DNA from: Augochlora pura
Lineage: Eukaryota; Arthropoda; Insecta; Hymenoptera; Halictidae
Assembly: GCF_028453695.1 (NCBI RefSeq)
Contig: NC_135775.1
Span: 23,904,545 to 23,968,544, forward strand
Direction of reading: 5' to 3'
Length of the DNA stretch: 64,000 nt
Part shown: positions 1-11,269 of the stretch, piece by piece
Layout: each line of letters starts with the position of its first letter
How positions within the stretch are numbered: the first letter of the stretch is position 1
Translations under genes and position numbers: made by a program
The notes under the pieces: generated by a model
The model's database searches: none
Seen by the model: the letters and a program-made list of their open reading frames with translations, nothing else
What the model was told of the DNA's origin: nothing

Positions 1-131
1 CTCGTTACCGATGCTTAAACGATCCGCGTTTAGCGAGCAGATCGCATCTTCGGAGCGCGTCGATCGGTCTTCGATCGATCTTCGTTAAAAATTGTTTAAA
101 GCGGTTTTGGTGGCAGAGTTGATCATGGGAA

Positions 132-260
132 AGTTTATTGTTGCTATTAAGATCCTTTGAGACAGTTTATTATTACTATAATATTAAAATTTTTTGGGAT
201 AGTTTATTGTTGCTATTAGGATCTTTTGGGACAGTTTATTGTTACTATTAATTTATATGA
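132..260. repeat. Minisatellite, 32-37 bp period, about 4 units
   Basis: AGTTTATT-(A/G)TT-(A/G)CTAT recurs at 132, 164, 201 and 233. Each unit ends in a run like TTTTGGGA. AT-rich and non-coding. Confidence 0.8.
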
Positions 261-278
261 TATATAAGTTAATGCTAC

Positions 279-365
279 TAACCCTTTGCACTCGAGCGGC
301 GACTCTAAGACTAAAATTTTCACAGCCACGTTCCAAAATAATTTTTATATTTCAAAAAATTAGAT
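279..365 (+). mobile_element. MITE end, piggyBac-like family A (left-type end)
   Basis: CTAA is followed by CCCTTTGCACTCGAGCGGCG. About 75 bp of this end aligns with the reverse complement of 14050-14125: both share the CCCTT start, a CGAG(C/T)GGCGACTC block, a CCACG block and an (A/T)CAAAAT-ATTTTTAT block. A TTAA-like target followed by CCC is the hallmark of piggyBac-type termini, so a non-autonomous piggyBac-like element is inferred. No convincing right end is seen downstream, so this may be a solo or truncated end. Confidence 0.5.
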
Positions 366-1020
366 TTCAAAAATTATTAAAAAATTGTTGTTGCACGAGT
401 TACAAGATTCAATTTCATATAAAGAATATTTTGTCATAGAAAATGGAAATGTTATACCTCGGAAGAATTATTTTAGAATCATAGTTAAAATGAAAATATA
501 AACTGTCAAAGCAAGATGCACTCCAATCTAAAACCCCATAAAACACATAGCGAGCGCATATCATCGACTGCATCTCGCACGAAGCGCGACCAGCTCGGCA
601 CCCGGCGGTTCCTTCAAGAAGAGGGAATAATATCGTACTATTTCGGCGTGTAAAACGAATACTTGCTCGTCTGCCAAATTGAACGGGCGATTTAATCCGG
701 TCGGCGCATCGAACGCAGCTGCGTTTCTGTCGAAAGATGACAAGCCAATTAAACGGGCCACCGTTTCTATGGCACGGCGACGACGACGGCGGCTTGGTCA
801 TTAGGAGGCCGCGAGGCGTCATTAGTAACCCGGGTGGGGCAAAGAAACGTCGTTTCCCGGCCGGGGCTAGCGCGCGCGTACCTGCAATTTCTCGGGTGCA
901 CGGAGGTGCATCGGTCGGCGACGGGCCGATGCATTCTCGCATAGTTGCATGACCGGACGGAATCCGCGTCGGTTGCCCTCTCTTCTTGGCAAGTGTCGAG
1001 AAAGGCGCGCGGGGCCAGCC

Positions 1021-1023
1021 TCC

Positions 1024-1060
<37 letters not shown>

Positions 1061-1172
1061 TGACTCGAGAGAGTCTCTGCGAGAGAGAGAGAGAGAGAGA
1101 GAGAGGCTCTGCGGGGAGAGGGAGGCTGACTCAAGAGAGTCTCTGCGAGAGAGAGTCTCTGCGAGAGAGGCG
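1021..1172. repeat. (GA)n microsatellite complex with a duplicated spacer
   Basis: Pure GA runs at about 1031-1058 and 1079-1105 are separated by, and followed by, copies of a spacer reading GGCTGACTC(G/A)AGAGAG and TCTCTGCGAGAGAG. The spacer is repeated at about 1059 and 1123, with a partial third copy at 1151. Open frames through here encode only dipeptide repeats. Confidence 0.95.
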
Positions 1173-1536
1173 TCGACTTTCTGACGAGTTAATAACGACG
1201 GCCGGTATCGTCGACGATTTGAAAATAGATTGCTACAATGAAAGCAGGGGGGGGGGGGCGGTTTGTCACGCCTTTACGCCGTCGACGTTCTTGCCCAAAT
1301 CGTTGCGCAATCGAATGACAATTCACTGATAACAATGCTCGGCGACTGAAGCGCGCGCAGGAACAGCTGGTTCGTAGAATTAATGGACTATGGATTTTGT
1401 ACTGGATGTCTAAATTAATTGGAAGATGCGACAGGTTATTGTCGATAATTTGAATTAGTTGGCGGGGATATAACAGCGTCTGTAAATAATTTAAATGTTA
1501 ATTTATATTTATAATTGGTTCTATTATAGATGCACA

Positions 1537-1930
1537 CCCTTTGCACTCCGCGAGTTAATAGTTAGTTATTATAAATAGTAAATTTGTATTGTATTACTAT
1601 TCTATTATTTTACTTCATTACTTTATTATTAATATAAATTTTAAATGACACGTTAAGTCGTAATTATTTAGAAATAATGCAACAAGATCCATCGAGTTAT
1701 CATTTTATTTCTGCAATTTGACGAATTAATTTTTCTTAAAAGAAATACGTCTCTTACGGGAAACGTACATCTGGAAAATTAACTACAATATACATAAATC
1801 AAAAGAGAACTATTTTTCTTCTGTACATAAAAAAATCCCTCCAATCTCCTATCAAGCCTACTAAGAAAAAAAATATTTCCCCGAGAGCAGCCATTAACAA
1901 TATATCATTACCGGGCGCTAAAAGGGTTAA
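1537..1930 (+). mobile_element. Possible MITE of family A, about 390 bp
   Basis: The left end CCCTTTGCACTC matches the first 12 bases of the end at 283 exactly. A candidate right end, AAAGGG followed by TTAA at 1927-1930, lies about 390 bp away. The interior is AT-rich with no open frame. The right terminus matches for only about 8 bases, so the pairing of these two ends is uncertain. Confidence 0.3.
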
Positions 1931-2371
1931 ACAATACTTTCAGCAAGAAAGCGTGAAAAAAAGGAAAAGCGACGTAGCCCGGGAAACAATGGTGGAAGAC
2001 GAGGAGTCATCGAGGCAGCAGCAGCAGGCCATATAGCGGCGCAGCGAGATCGCTGTTAGCGCTCGCGGTTCCCATAGCCAGCCCATAAATCAAAGCCTAA
2101 TCCGAGCCCTAACGCAGTCCATTATCGCCTCCGTAATCGGGCGGCGGCTACGCGGCAACGGCGGCGCGGGGCGGGGATGGTATCTGGGCCCGGATCTCGC
2201 GGCATCCGAAGAAAATTGCAAGTGAAAAATCCGCGGTGTATCGCGCGACTAATAACACCCGCGGAAAGAGTACAGCCGTGAATTCGATGATTTATGGGGG
2301 GCCGCGTTAACAATGGGCCCCCGTGGAAAGAGAGTCCGCGAGGATAATTTCTGCCACGTCATCGGCTCCAT

Positions 2372-2373
<2 letters not shown>

Positions 2374-2406
<33 letters not shown>

Positions 2407-2582
2407 AGAAGGTGGTCCGGCTGATTTACGCTTAACAATAGAAGCGAGGCTTCGTCGGGACGCGAAAGGGTTGACGGAGTCCGGAGCACGAAATTTTGAA
2501 ACGCCTCTAGCTCTCTGATTCCCGGCGACCCGTTCCTCCCCGCGAGATCCACACTCCTCTCTCTCTCTCTCTCTCTCTCTCC
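2374..2582. repeat. Inverted pair of microsatellites: (GA)n 2374-2402, (CT)n 2556-2582
   Basis: A GA run of about 29 bases and a CT run of about 27 bases face each other across about 150 bp of GC-rich unique DNA. The two runs are reverse complements, so the segment can fold into a long GA:CT stem. Apparent frames here are repeat artefacts. Confidence 0.9.
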
Positions 2583-2993
2583 CTCCGTGTTGGCTCATCA
2601 GTCACACGTGACTGTATAATGTCCATTACACGCGGAACTGGCGAATAGATTAAGCAAATCGGCTCACGACGCGCGTAACATGCGCGCTTGGTTCACGCGC
2701 ACGCGTTCACGCGCTCGTACGTGCAGAACCGGGGCGAGTCGCACACCGACGCACGGCCACGGATCCCCGCGTTGTACACACACCTGGCCGCGTGTATCGC
2801 CGGCCGCAGCACCGGTTGCACCTAGTATCGGTTAGAATTTCCCAAGCCACAATAATTTTAGATACCGGTGACTATAAATATCGTTCGGTCGGTTGGTAAT
2901 TTTAGGCGGCGCGGCCAACTCTCTGGCTCTCCTTGAACACGGCGAACAGAGAATAGAGCCGGTTTCGAGGGCAACAGAAGTTTCGGCGGCCGC

Positions 2994-3202
2994 GTCTCTC
3001 TCTATCAGTCTCTCTCTCCGTCTCTCCATATCTCTCAGTCTCTCTCTGTCTCTCCCTATCTCTCAGTCTCTCTCTGTCTCTCCCTATCTCTCGGTCTCTC
3101 TCTCTATCTATCCCCCTGTCTCTCTATGTCTCTCCGCCTCTCTGTCTCGCTCTAAATCTATTTCTCTCTCGCTCTATATCTATTTCTCTCTCGCTCTATA
3201 TC
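2994..3202. repeat. Compound CT-rich tract abutting the assembly gap
   Basis: About 200 bp of CT-rich sequence with interspersed TATCTC, GTCTC and CGCTC variants. Several short phrases recur, such as CTCAGTCTCTCTCTGTCTC. The tract ends at the N run. Confidence 0.95.
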
Positions 3203-3302
3203 NNNNNNNNNNNNNNNNNNNNNNNNNNNNNNNNNNNNNNNNNNNNNNNNNNNNNNNNNNNNNNNNNNNNNNNNNNNNNNNNNNNNNNNNNNNNNNNNNN
3301 NN
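3203..3302. other. Assembly gap (100 N)
   Basis: Exactly 100 consecutive N, the conventional placeholder for a scaffold gap of unknown size. The left edge is a long CT-rich tract (2994-3202) and the right edge is a 12-bp tandem array. The gap probably marks a simple-sequence region that collapsed or failed to assemble. Frames reading through it are meaningless. Confidence 0.99.
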
Positions 3303-3303
3303 T

Positions 3304-3357
3304 AATTCGATTTTTAATTCCATTTTTAATTCGATTTTTAATTCCATTTCCAATTCG
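3304..3357. repeat. 12-bp tandem array with 24-bp alternation
   Basis: AATTCGATTTTT and AATTCCATTTTT alternate for 4.5 units directly after the gap, so the true array may extend into the unsequenced gap. Confidence 0.9.
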
Positions 3358-4980
3358 AAAATCGGCAATAAAAGGCGACCGTCATCGAGGCGAAAGGCAA
3401 ACGAGCTCGATAAGAATGCGTCCAACGAATTCGTAAAATTCTTTGTAAAAACATTCCGGCCCCGGCGGAGTGGTGGGGGAGGACAACGAAGACAAGCGGG
3501 AGCGGCTCCGCGATCGAATAATGTCCGGCGTAATTTTCGAATTCTATTTTCAAACGGCCCGGGATGCCCCCTTTCCCCCCCCCCCCCCCGCTCTCTCTCT
3601 TTTTTCTCTCTCTCTGCCGGGCGGCGAACAAGCATTCCTTTCCATGCGTAACAAAATTAAATTCTCCGTCGACGGATTGGTAACCGCCGCATTCTACCGC
3701 ACGCGGAAAAACTAATTGCAACGCCGGGGCGCTCGTCTTCAATGAATTTTCCCGGCCATTATTCAGCCCGGTCCCCGGCCGCCGCCGGCGCGCGCACGGC
3801 CGGCGAAAAAACCGGTTAAGCCGTGCGTCATTTCGTGAAACCTTTCTCCCTCCCGCCCCGTGGCAAGAACGGAAGTTGATTGACCATTCGCGCGGAACCA
3901 TAAATTTTGATAATTGCCGGCGCGGCGAGCGCCGCGAAATTATTTCTTCCGCGCCGTTTTCGAGCGTTGCTGGAAATTTTAAGGGAAAACCGTCGAATAT
4001 GATATAGACCAATATTATTATATTATAAATACCAATTAATTGGTCAATTATCCTAGGTAAAATTTCCCTGTAAAATTACAAGAAAGAATAAACATCTTAC
4101 CAACCACAACTGATATAAAATAATACCCCAAAAGAACGTCAAACGAAGTTTCAAAAAGGGCTTGTAAAACGAGCTAAAAAAGCGACAAAGGCGTGTTTCT
4201 GGCATCGATATCGCGGCGGACGGATTTCCACGGGGTCGAAATAAAGCAGCTGCTCGAGTGGCTTCTTAGGGACGGTTCGAGCACCGAAAAACTTTCTCCA
4301 GGATAATTTCCCGGGGCCGATCCTTCGGAGCGGAATCGATTTTCGAGCGTCCATTCTTCGGTGCAAGCAGCACCGGTACACGGCTTGACTCCCGCTTTTC
4401 CCCGCTGGCTGCGGTCAGTTTCAGCCGGAGAGAAGTTGTCCCGCGAAAGAGTGCCGCAGGAAGGAGCTCCATTTTCCCCGCGACGACGGCAAAGGGCGTA
4501 GTGCCGGGCCACGCCATTCACCCGTAACAAAAGGCAATCACCATGGAAGTGGCGGGAACCGAGGAGGGAAGGCCGCGCCGGCCCGTCATAAGTTATCGGA
4601 ATCGCGTCGATATTTCGCGGGAGTATTTCGACGGGAGCCGGATGTCCCGGCTCGACGACGTCTTACCGTCCCTTATCCGCTAAAGGGTTACATTGAAATC
4701 GCCGGTGATCCACTGCCGCTGTCGTCCGCGATCGAGATCCCCGATCGTCCATGTTTCTCGACCTCCGAGAGAACGACGGTCGACTCGACGCGCTTCGACA
4801 ATTTCTTTCGCGAAATCCCTGCGACGGATCCGGACGAAACTTTGCGGACTTCTTTGGGGATGATCTAGGAGCTCTCCTGATTTTTTGGACGTCGCTGGCT
4901 GCGAAGATTGTCGCAATTATGGCGATAGGTTTCTTGGAGAACGAAATTTTTGGATCGCTGCGTTCCTCGTTCGGACTATA

Positions 4981-5312
4981 GGATACTTTGAGAATTTTTT
5001 TTATGGAATATGAGCGAGATATTTTAATTACATTTTGCAGAGTACTTTGTGCATGTATAAACTGGGATTGTGAATTTTTATATGACGCTGTTGGCGAAAT
5101 TGCAGTAATTATTTAGTACTTAATGATGCCTGTAGTCTTGGAGCTTGTAGAGTGGAATTATGAATTGTCCTTATGGGATACTTTGAGAATTTATTTTCTG
5201 GAGCATGGGTAAGATATTTGAATAAAATTTTGCAGAGTACTTGGTGCATGTATAAACAGTATCCTCGAATTTTTGTATGACGTTACCACGGTAATTGTAT
5301 GAATTATTCACC
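4981..5312 (+). repeat. Diverged direct repeat, about 137 bp, offset 195 bp
   Basis: 4981-5117 and 5176-5312 share GGATACTTTGAGAATTT, TTTTGCAGAGTACTT, GTGCATGTATAAAC and a TTTTTATATGACG / TTTTTGTATGACG block in the same order and spacing. This looks like an old tandem duplication. No open frame spans either copy and no terminal inverted repeats are seen. Confidence 0.85.
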
Positions 5313-6068
5313 AGCGAATAAAGCTATATCAATCAAACGACTCTTTCGATTCTTTAATCAATAAATTTTGTTAAAAAATTAATACCCTTTCCCCGTAGAA
5401 AAGCGTTGCCGTTTGCGACACATGGACGCTTGCAGTATCAAGTGGTGACCATAAAACCTGTCGATGGTATCTTGTTCGCATGCAGATCGAATTACGAAAA
5501 GCTAACGAAGCCACCGTTTCCTCGCAACCCGGGTTCAGCTCCATCTCCCCGAGTCCGGAGACTTCTTTTGAGCGGCCTTCTTTCCACGGCGCTTTGTGCG
5601 ACGACGGTACCAAAGGGAATCAATTATGACGCTCGGATTTCTCCGGGTCGTTTCTTCTTCCCGCGACGACAACTTCAAGCAGTGTCCCTCTCCACCCGTT
5701 AAATGACTCGTTTCAATTCCAAATAAGACAGACACCGTCGCAAACGACCGCCGATCGTCCGGCCCACTCTCTCCGCCAACACTCCGCTCCCCCCTCCCCT
5801 CCCATCCCCCATAGACGTCCAATAATATCTCACGGACCGTCTACAATTCCTTGGGCACTCGAACGAAAGACCGGTTCCTTGTTGCGTATCGCGAGCCGAT
5901 CCTCCAGCGAATAATAAACGGGGACAATCTTTTGACGGGCCGCGGGAGAAGCGCCGAGTCAACATCATCGGACACGAGTAGGTCGATGTAATTGCTCGGG
6001 CCGCGATTTAATGGTCCACTCGACACTTCGCCCTTATAATCGGTCCGTCGCTCCGTCCCGGTGAAAAG

Positions 6069-6110
6069 CCTCTCTCTCTCTCTCGCTCTCGCTCTCTCTG
6101 TTGAGAGAGG
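6069..6110. repeat. (CT)n microsatellite closed by GAGAGAGG
   Basis: CT run with two CG interruptions, followed by TTGAGAGAGG, which is complementary to its start and gives a local hairpin. Confidence 0.85.
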
Positions 6111-6289
6111 ATCGTTACTCCGCTCCAGGACGACGTAGAAGCTGCCGGATGCTGCAGGATCAGTTTACGGGACACCGTTAGCTTTGCTTGCCGATTAATA
6201 AATTCTAATAAATTTCTTAGAATTTTAATGGAATACGCGAGTTTTGCTATAGTAAAAGTAGGCATGAATATCTAATTGAGGAAGTATTA

Positions 6290-6400
6290 ACCTTATATTT
6301 TATATATCATTTTTGTGTATATTATTACTGTATATATTATTATTATCATATATATTACTGTATACATTATTATTATTATTATTATTATATATATTACTGC
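6290..6400. repeat. AT-rich array with (ATT)n core
   Basis: The phrase ATATTACTGTATA recurs at 30- and 39-bp spacing (TTACTG at 6325, 6355 and 6394). A pure (ATT)n run lies at about 6366-6388. Confidence 0.8.
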
Positions 6401-6800
6401 AAACATTGCAGCCATATAATTCAATTATTCACACACTAACATCAGCTCGCATCGCTGTTGGCGTCATTCACTTCTTCGCTAGATAACCAAGCCCTTCCAA
6501 AGCAATCATTTTTTATTAAAAAATTCTCGTCTTCAAAGAGTGAACGATTCAACGAACTGCATCGCGTTAAAACAATTCGTCACAGAATCGTATTATAATT
6601 TTACAGGAACGCCGACGCGGTTTTCGAACGTCGAGATCGGTACGGTTTCCCGTCAACGAAAAGGATTAGCCAATGTTCGTCGATTCGATTGAATATCATC
6701 CGCGATTACAAAAGAAAATATGTCTATCCTGTCAAACAATGACGGCATTATTTCATTTGGGACAAGTACCTTTGTTCCGACGGAAACGTTTCGAATAATC

Positions 6801-6818
6801 TATATATATATATATATT
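6801..6818. repeat. (TA)9 microsatellite
   Basis: Eighteen bases of uninterrupted TA. Confidence 0.95.
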
Positions 6819-8116
6819 TAATATATCGGGCTCCGCTCTCGAGACCAAACACGACCGTCGACGCGCAGAGAAAAAACATACAGCGAACGTAAATTCGAAC
6901 AATATTTCACGGGACGAAAGATGATGGACGTTCGATCGAGGATACTCCCAGAAACTATCGCCGGGGCCATTGACAGATCAGGGTCGGGGGATCTGAATTA
7001 TTAGGTCGGGCGAATATGAAATGTCGTTTTTATCGATCGGTGTACTCGAACGCACTTTCGCGGAACGGAACGAGAGCCGTTCCTCACAAAAGCGTAGCTT
7101 TCGCCTCTTTAAAGTTCGAGCCTTAATTAAGTTTGCTTTAACTTCGCGAACGGAAAAACCGGCTCCCCTCTCGCCGCACCGCCACGGTCTCGAAGATTTC
7201 GCGCGCTGGAAAATATATTTCAGAAGATCTCTCTGCCCCTCCGTCTCGCTTTGGTTGAACTTTCGTAAACGAACTATGTTTAATACGGTTTAGCGAGTAT
7301 TTATTTAGAAACGAGGCGAAGTGGCGAACTTCGCGAAAATCGAGATACGTTTTCGGACGAATTTTCTCCGTGTAATTTTACAGCGTCGCTTTGGTTGTAG
7401 CAGCTATTTTTGGGTAGCGATGATTTTTAGACATGATCGTAGATTAGATGATTTGTGTCCGTCGATTTGATACGGTGACTTGAGAAACTGATGAGATATC
7501 ATTTGCAATGGAATAAATTTTTTTTTAAATTGAAGCGGGTGGCTTTTGTTTCGTTTTTTAAATGTTAAAGAGGTTAGGTTCGCAGGTCACTGAATTTTGT
7601 TGGAAGACGTTCGATTATTATTCTTGTGAAATGATAGAAAATTTAATTTAAGGATTGCATATTTATTGTCTTCTTACTATAAAAAATAATATTTTTAATT
7701 TAATTTCGAATTTCTACTCGAATCGTTTTTAACTCGTACCTCGATTTTTATACTTGTTGCGCCTATATATTAATTTTATATTTATATATCTCCGATCCGC
7801 GTAACGCAAGAATTTCATCGAAAATCTTATCTTCCATTCGTCGCGATAATTATTACAATTATCCCGGCGCCGAGTATAAATCCGTCGCGAATCGAATCCG
7901 GCCGCTTTGGCTCTCGCGCATTCATTGGCGTAGCAATTCCGACTTTATCTCATTTCGCAAGAATTATTATCAGCGAACAATTTGGATGCAGCTCGGCACG
8001 CGCATTACTCGGCCAATTATTCACGTCATTTCAGCAATAACGGGAGGGGGCCGCGCGCGCACGCAACGCGCGCAGTAAACATTAACAATCCCGCGTAAAT
8101 ACCGCAGCCCCTGCGA

Positions 8117-8133
8117 GCGCGCGCGCGCGCGCG
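8117..8133. repeat. (GC)n alternating tract
   Basis: Alternating GC run of about 17 bases, a potential Z-DNA former. Comparable runs occur at 10150-10169 and 43036-43050. Confidence 0.9.
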
Positions 8134-8499
8134 TACGTTCGCCCCGCGGAACATAACTTACGTCCGCCGGATGTTAACAGATTCATCGACAAATCGGCCG
8201 CGATTCGTCCACGACAAAAGAATCGCGGCCGGCAAAAGGAGATCGCAATCGGAGGAACGTGAGTTTCGAGGCAGCGGCGCGGCGGAACGCACGAAAATCC
8301 GCCATTATTCCACTTCGTGCCGGCCACCCCCGATGCGATATTGTTGACTCGGCGGGCTCATTTGCTCGTTAATGCGGACGAAAACGTGATACAGGCCGGT
8401 CCAAAAATCATCGACTTGGATGGTCCACGCCGGCAATGGCGAATCGTATTCTAAATGCGACTGGTGTTTGTTATTTTGTATAAATCAGTTGATTGGACG

Positions 8500-8650
8500 A
8501 GAATTGAATTATGTGTGTTATTTTATCAAAATTAATAGATTGGATTGGAATTGTTATTTTATAAAAATCAATAGATTGGATTGGAATTGTTATTTTACAG
8601 AAATTAATAGACTGGATTGGAGTTGTTATTTTATAAAAATTAAAGATATT
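8500..8650 (+). repeat. 36-bp minisatellite, about 4 units
   Basis: GATTGGATTGGAATTGTTAT recurs at exactly 36-bp spacing (8538, 8574, 8610) with a diverged first unit upstream. The period is a multiple of three and each unit is stop-free, so it reads as a 12-residue peptide repeat containing NRLDWNCYF. This explains an 81-codon open frame here. I do not regard it as a gene. Confidence 0.85.
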
Positions 8651-8679
8651 AACGGTCTAATATAAAGATTGTAATGAAC

Positions 8680-8875
8680 TGACATTACTCTAATATCAAT
8701 CCAATATTAAATAAATATTAATAGCATAATATTAATGCAATATTAATCAAATATTAATAATCTAAAATTAATCCAATATTATTCCAATATAAATTCGATA
8801 TTAATCCAATATTATTCCAATATAAATCCAATATTAATAATCCACCATTAACCTAATATTAACATTAATAATCAA
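8680..8875. repeat. Degenerate AATATTAATCC array
   Basis: About 190 bp of repeated AATATTAAT(C/A)CAATATTA phrases with irregular 10-22 bp spacing. Confidence 0.75.
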
Positions 8876-9377
8876 AAAATCGTTCACATCATTTTACAAG
8901 ACAACATTTAAAAAAAACAAATAAATTTGATTGGACGTTCGAGCAAGTGGCACAGTCGACAACTAAGTAGAAACAGACGCCAATGATCAGACGAACCGCG
9001 TTCGCCGATCACCGATCTCGATCTTCGCGAGAAACACGAACGAAGAAGTTTCACTTCAACAGGTCTTTTTTATACATCCTCGGGAGAAGAATCATATTAT
9101 CCTCGTGCCTGCTATCAATAACGGAGGGGGGGCCCGCCTTGTGCATACACAACAAAATACGGCCGCGCTTCCTATGATAAATGCTCGAGATGATAAGATA
9201 ACATCCATCTTCGAGTGAGCCTCGAGTGGAGGTGAACGTTGCCGGGGGAGGGGAGGAGAGGAGAGGCTGTCCGGAAGAGCGGGTTACGGAGTATAATAAA
9301 ACGCGGCCAATTTTCGAAAATCAAAAATTTCCAGCCGCGCGAGAACCGGCAGCCGGAAACTGGGTCGGGCTATAATT

Positions 9378-9457
9378 CTTGTTTACGCGGAAACAAGAGA
9401 TGGTTTATATCGCCGGCGAATTCCGCGTGGCTGTACTTTACCACGGCCGGCGATATA
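9378..9457. other. Two adjacent perfect hairpins
   Basis: Hairpin 1: CTTGTTT (9378-9384) with AAACAAG (9391-9397), 6-base loop. Hairpin 2: TATATCGCCGGC (9406-9417) with GCCGGCGATATA (9446-9457), a perfect 12-bp stem, with a further CCGCGTGG/CCACGG pairing inside the loop. No known small RNA was recognised. Both lie within GC-rich DNA without a gene. Confidence 0.7.
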
Positions 9458-9824
9458 TCCCCCGAAAAACGCGTCGCCGGATATCTTTCGACGCAACGCT
9501 TCCTGCAACGATGCCTTCTGATCAATCAATTGTATCTAGATCTCTCTGTCGCGTACAAATTGCTTGTTATTAATTATTATCTCACTGCTGGTTAAGAGAA
9601 AAAAAGTTGGATTTTTAGATATTTTTATAGAACGCGTTGGGAGTACCTTTTATTTGTTGATACTTTATTTAGTATTAAATAGGTTACATGTATTAAATAA
9701 AAAGGTTATATTATATTATTTTCTTTATACTTTCTACTTTATTTTTAAATATTTTGATTATTATTTTCTCTATCATTATATTTTTTATTTTCTTATTTTC
9801 TCTTATAGATAAATAATTATTATT

Positions 9825-9990
9825 TCGACGAATTGTTATTTTAATAAATTAGTATTTTAGTAAATTATTGTGCTAATAAATTATTCCGCCAATAAATAAT
9901 TGTACTAATAAGTTATTTTGCGAATAAATAATTGTAGCAACAAATTATTATTCTAGTAAATCGTTGTATAAATTATTCCTCTAGCAAATT
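9825..9990. repeat. Degenerate 17-18 bp AT-rich array
   Basis: TTTTAGTAAATTATTGT-like units with CG or GC interruptions repeat about nine times. Confidence 0.7.
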
Positions 9991-10149
9991 GTTATACCAA
10001 GAAATGAATATTACAACGAAGCAATATTGAAACAAACTATTATTATTATTTTCTTGCCCAAATATGCCATAGCATTTCCAACAAGTGGAAATATCGTGCC
10101 GTGGACGACTGAATAATAAATAAATGATTTCGCGCGGGGACTCCGGGGC

Positions 10150-10169
10150 CGCGCGCGCGCGCGCGCGCA
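10150..10169. repeat. (GC)n alternating tract
   Basis: About 20 bases of alternating GC inside a GC-rich block. Confidence 0.9.
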
Positions 10170-11248
10170 CCGGAGCATCAAAATTAAATGGAACGTTTCC
10201 TTGGCTTCCCGGGTAAAATGTCGACAAGCCTCTCCCCACTCCCCTCTGCCGAAAGCATTTCCGAAATTTGAGAGGTGTGACCACAACGATAGCGGAATTG
10301 TGAATAAGGTGATTGCTTCTGCGAAACTAGATTGAAAAAGTAAAACGAAATTCCTCTGTACGGGTGTGCTTTCCCGAGCGAGAAAATCGATTTCGAAAAT
10401 TTGTCGAGTACGCGTGCTGCTGAACGCGCGCGACTTGGCCCCCGACCGGGGGGTCTGTCTATTGCAGGTTATTTCTACTTGACGCGAGCATTGTCGACGG
10501 GCCGCGCCGTTATCTGCTCTCTCAGTCCATTTTCTTGTTGCTTAACTAACAATTTTATGCGGCCCACCTCTTCGGAGCACGCGTGCGGAAATGTTGCTAT
10601 CCGAGCGCAAAATATTTCGCGATTGTTTAATAGATATATCGTTTTTAGGAATATTCTTTTATTTAGTCGTCGTTATTATGGATTTTTGGTAGGAATAAAA
10701 ATTGTTTGTGATTGTTAGAAGAGATAAAAACCGATTAGAAAAATTGTTTTGACTGGTTAGAATTTTTATAGCTTCGAAATGATGTGTTAATTTAATATTA
10801 TTATTGTTATCAATTTTATAGTTATATAGTATACATTTTATTTTCCAGTATTTTATTTTCTAGTATTTATATTAAATAATATAATACAGTATAAATAAAA
10901 TACGTCGTTCACTATCATATTTCAAAAGCTCCTTTCACTCCGCCCTCTATACTTAGAGTTTAATCATTCTAAAAATGAAAACAACGCTTTCGCAAACCAA
11001 ATATCCCAATTTAATACAACTCACCCCTTAACCCTTCCACCACCATTGATCAATTAATATTCCCAACGCCACTTCCCCCGACACACAAAAATAAATAGCA
11101 ACGCAAAAGGTGCCCGGACATCGGTCAATAAAATCTTCATTTCTGTAAGTGCTAAATCCGATATTCCTTTCGCAAGTATTTCCGCGGGCTCGCGCGCTGT
11201 TAAGCTTTCATGGCTCGTAATCAGCAGGTCCGACAAGCAGTCGCGCGG

Positions 11249-11269
11249 ACACACACACACACACACACC
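11249..11269. repeat. (AC)10 microsatellite
   Basis: Pure AC run of about 21 bases. Confidence 0.95.

Larger units (their letters stand above)
366..2993. other. Non-coding mosaic, no gene seen
   Basis: AT-rich to about 540, GC-rich and CpG-rich 540-1340 (GA complex, G12 at 1247-1258), AT-rich 1340-1985 (MITE candidate), GC-rich 1985-2993. The 239-codon minus-strand frame at 415-1134 runs through the GA tract and has no domain. The plus-strand frames over the same DNA are equally long, so none is accepted. Confidence 0.75.
3358..8480. other. Non-coding mosaic, no gene seen
   Basis: GC-rich blocks at about 3.36-4.0, 4.15-4.98, 5.4-6.25, 6.6-7.3 and 7.86-8.45 kb alternate with AT-rich DNA. Contents are C15 (3575-3589), the direct repeat at 4.98-5.31 kb, the (ATT)n/(TA)n arrays at 6.3 and 6.8 kb and a (GC)n run at 8.1 kb. 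Frames of 60-225 codons occur on both strands at once, as expected of GC-rich non-coding DNA. Confidence 0.7.

Noticed and set aside
415..1134. 239-codon minus-strand open frame
   Set aside because: It passes through the GA complex, giving Ser/Leu repeats. No domain is visible, and long frames exist on the opposite strand over the same DNA.
2893..3651. 252-codon plus-strand open frame
   Set aside because: It is CT-repeat translation plus 34 codons of N from the assembly gap. Not a gene.
4680..4916. Minus-strand frame ending in WITGDFNVTL, similar to the GDFN motif of LINE endonucleases
   Set aside because: No other endonuclease or reverse transcriptase motif is in or near the frame, which stops immediately after.
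8420..8665. Peptide-repeat frame with 12-residue units
   Set aside because: It is explained by a 36-bp minisatellite whose period is a multiple of three. The DNA similarity extends through all codon positions, with no sign of protein selection.
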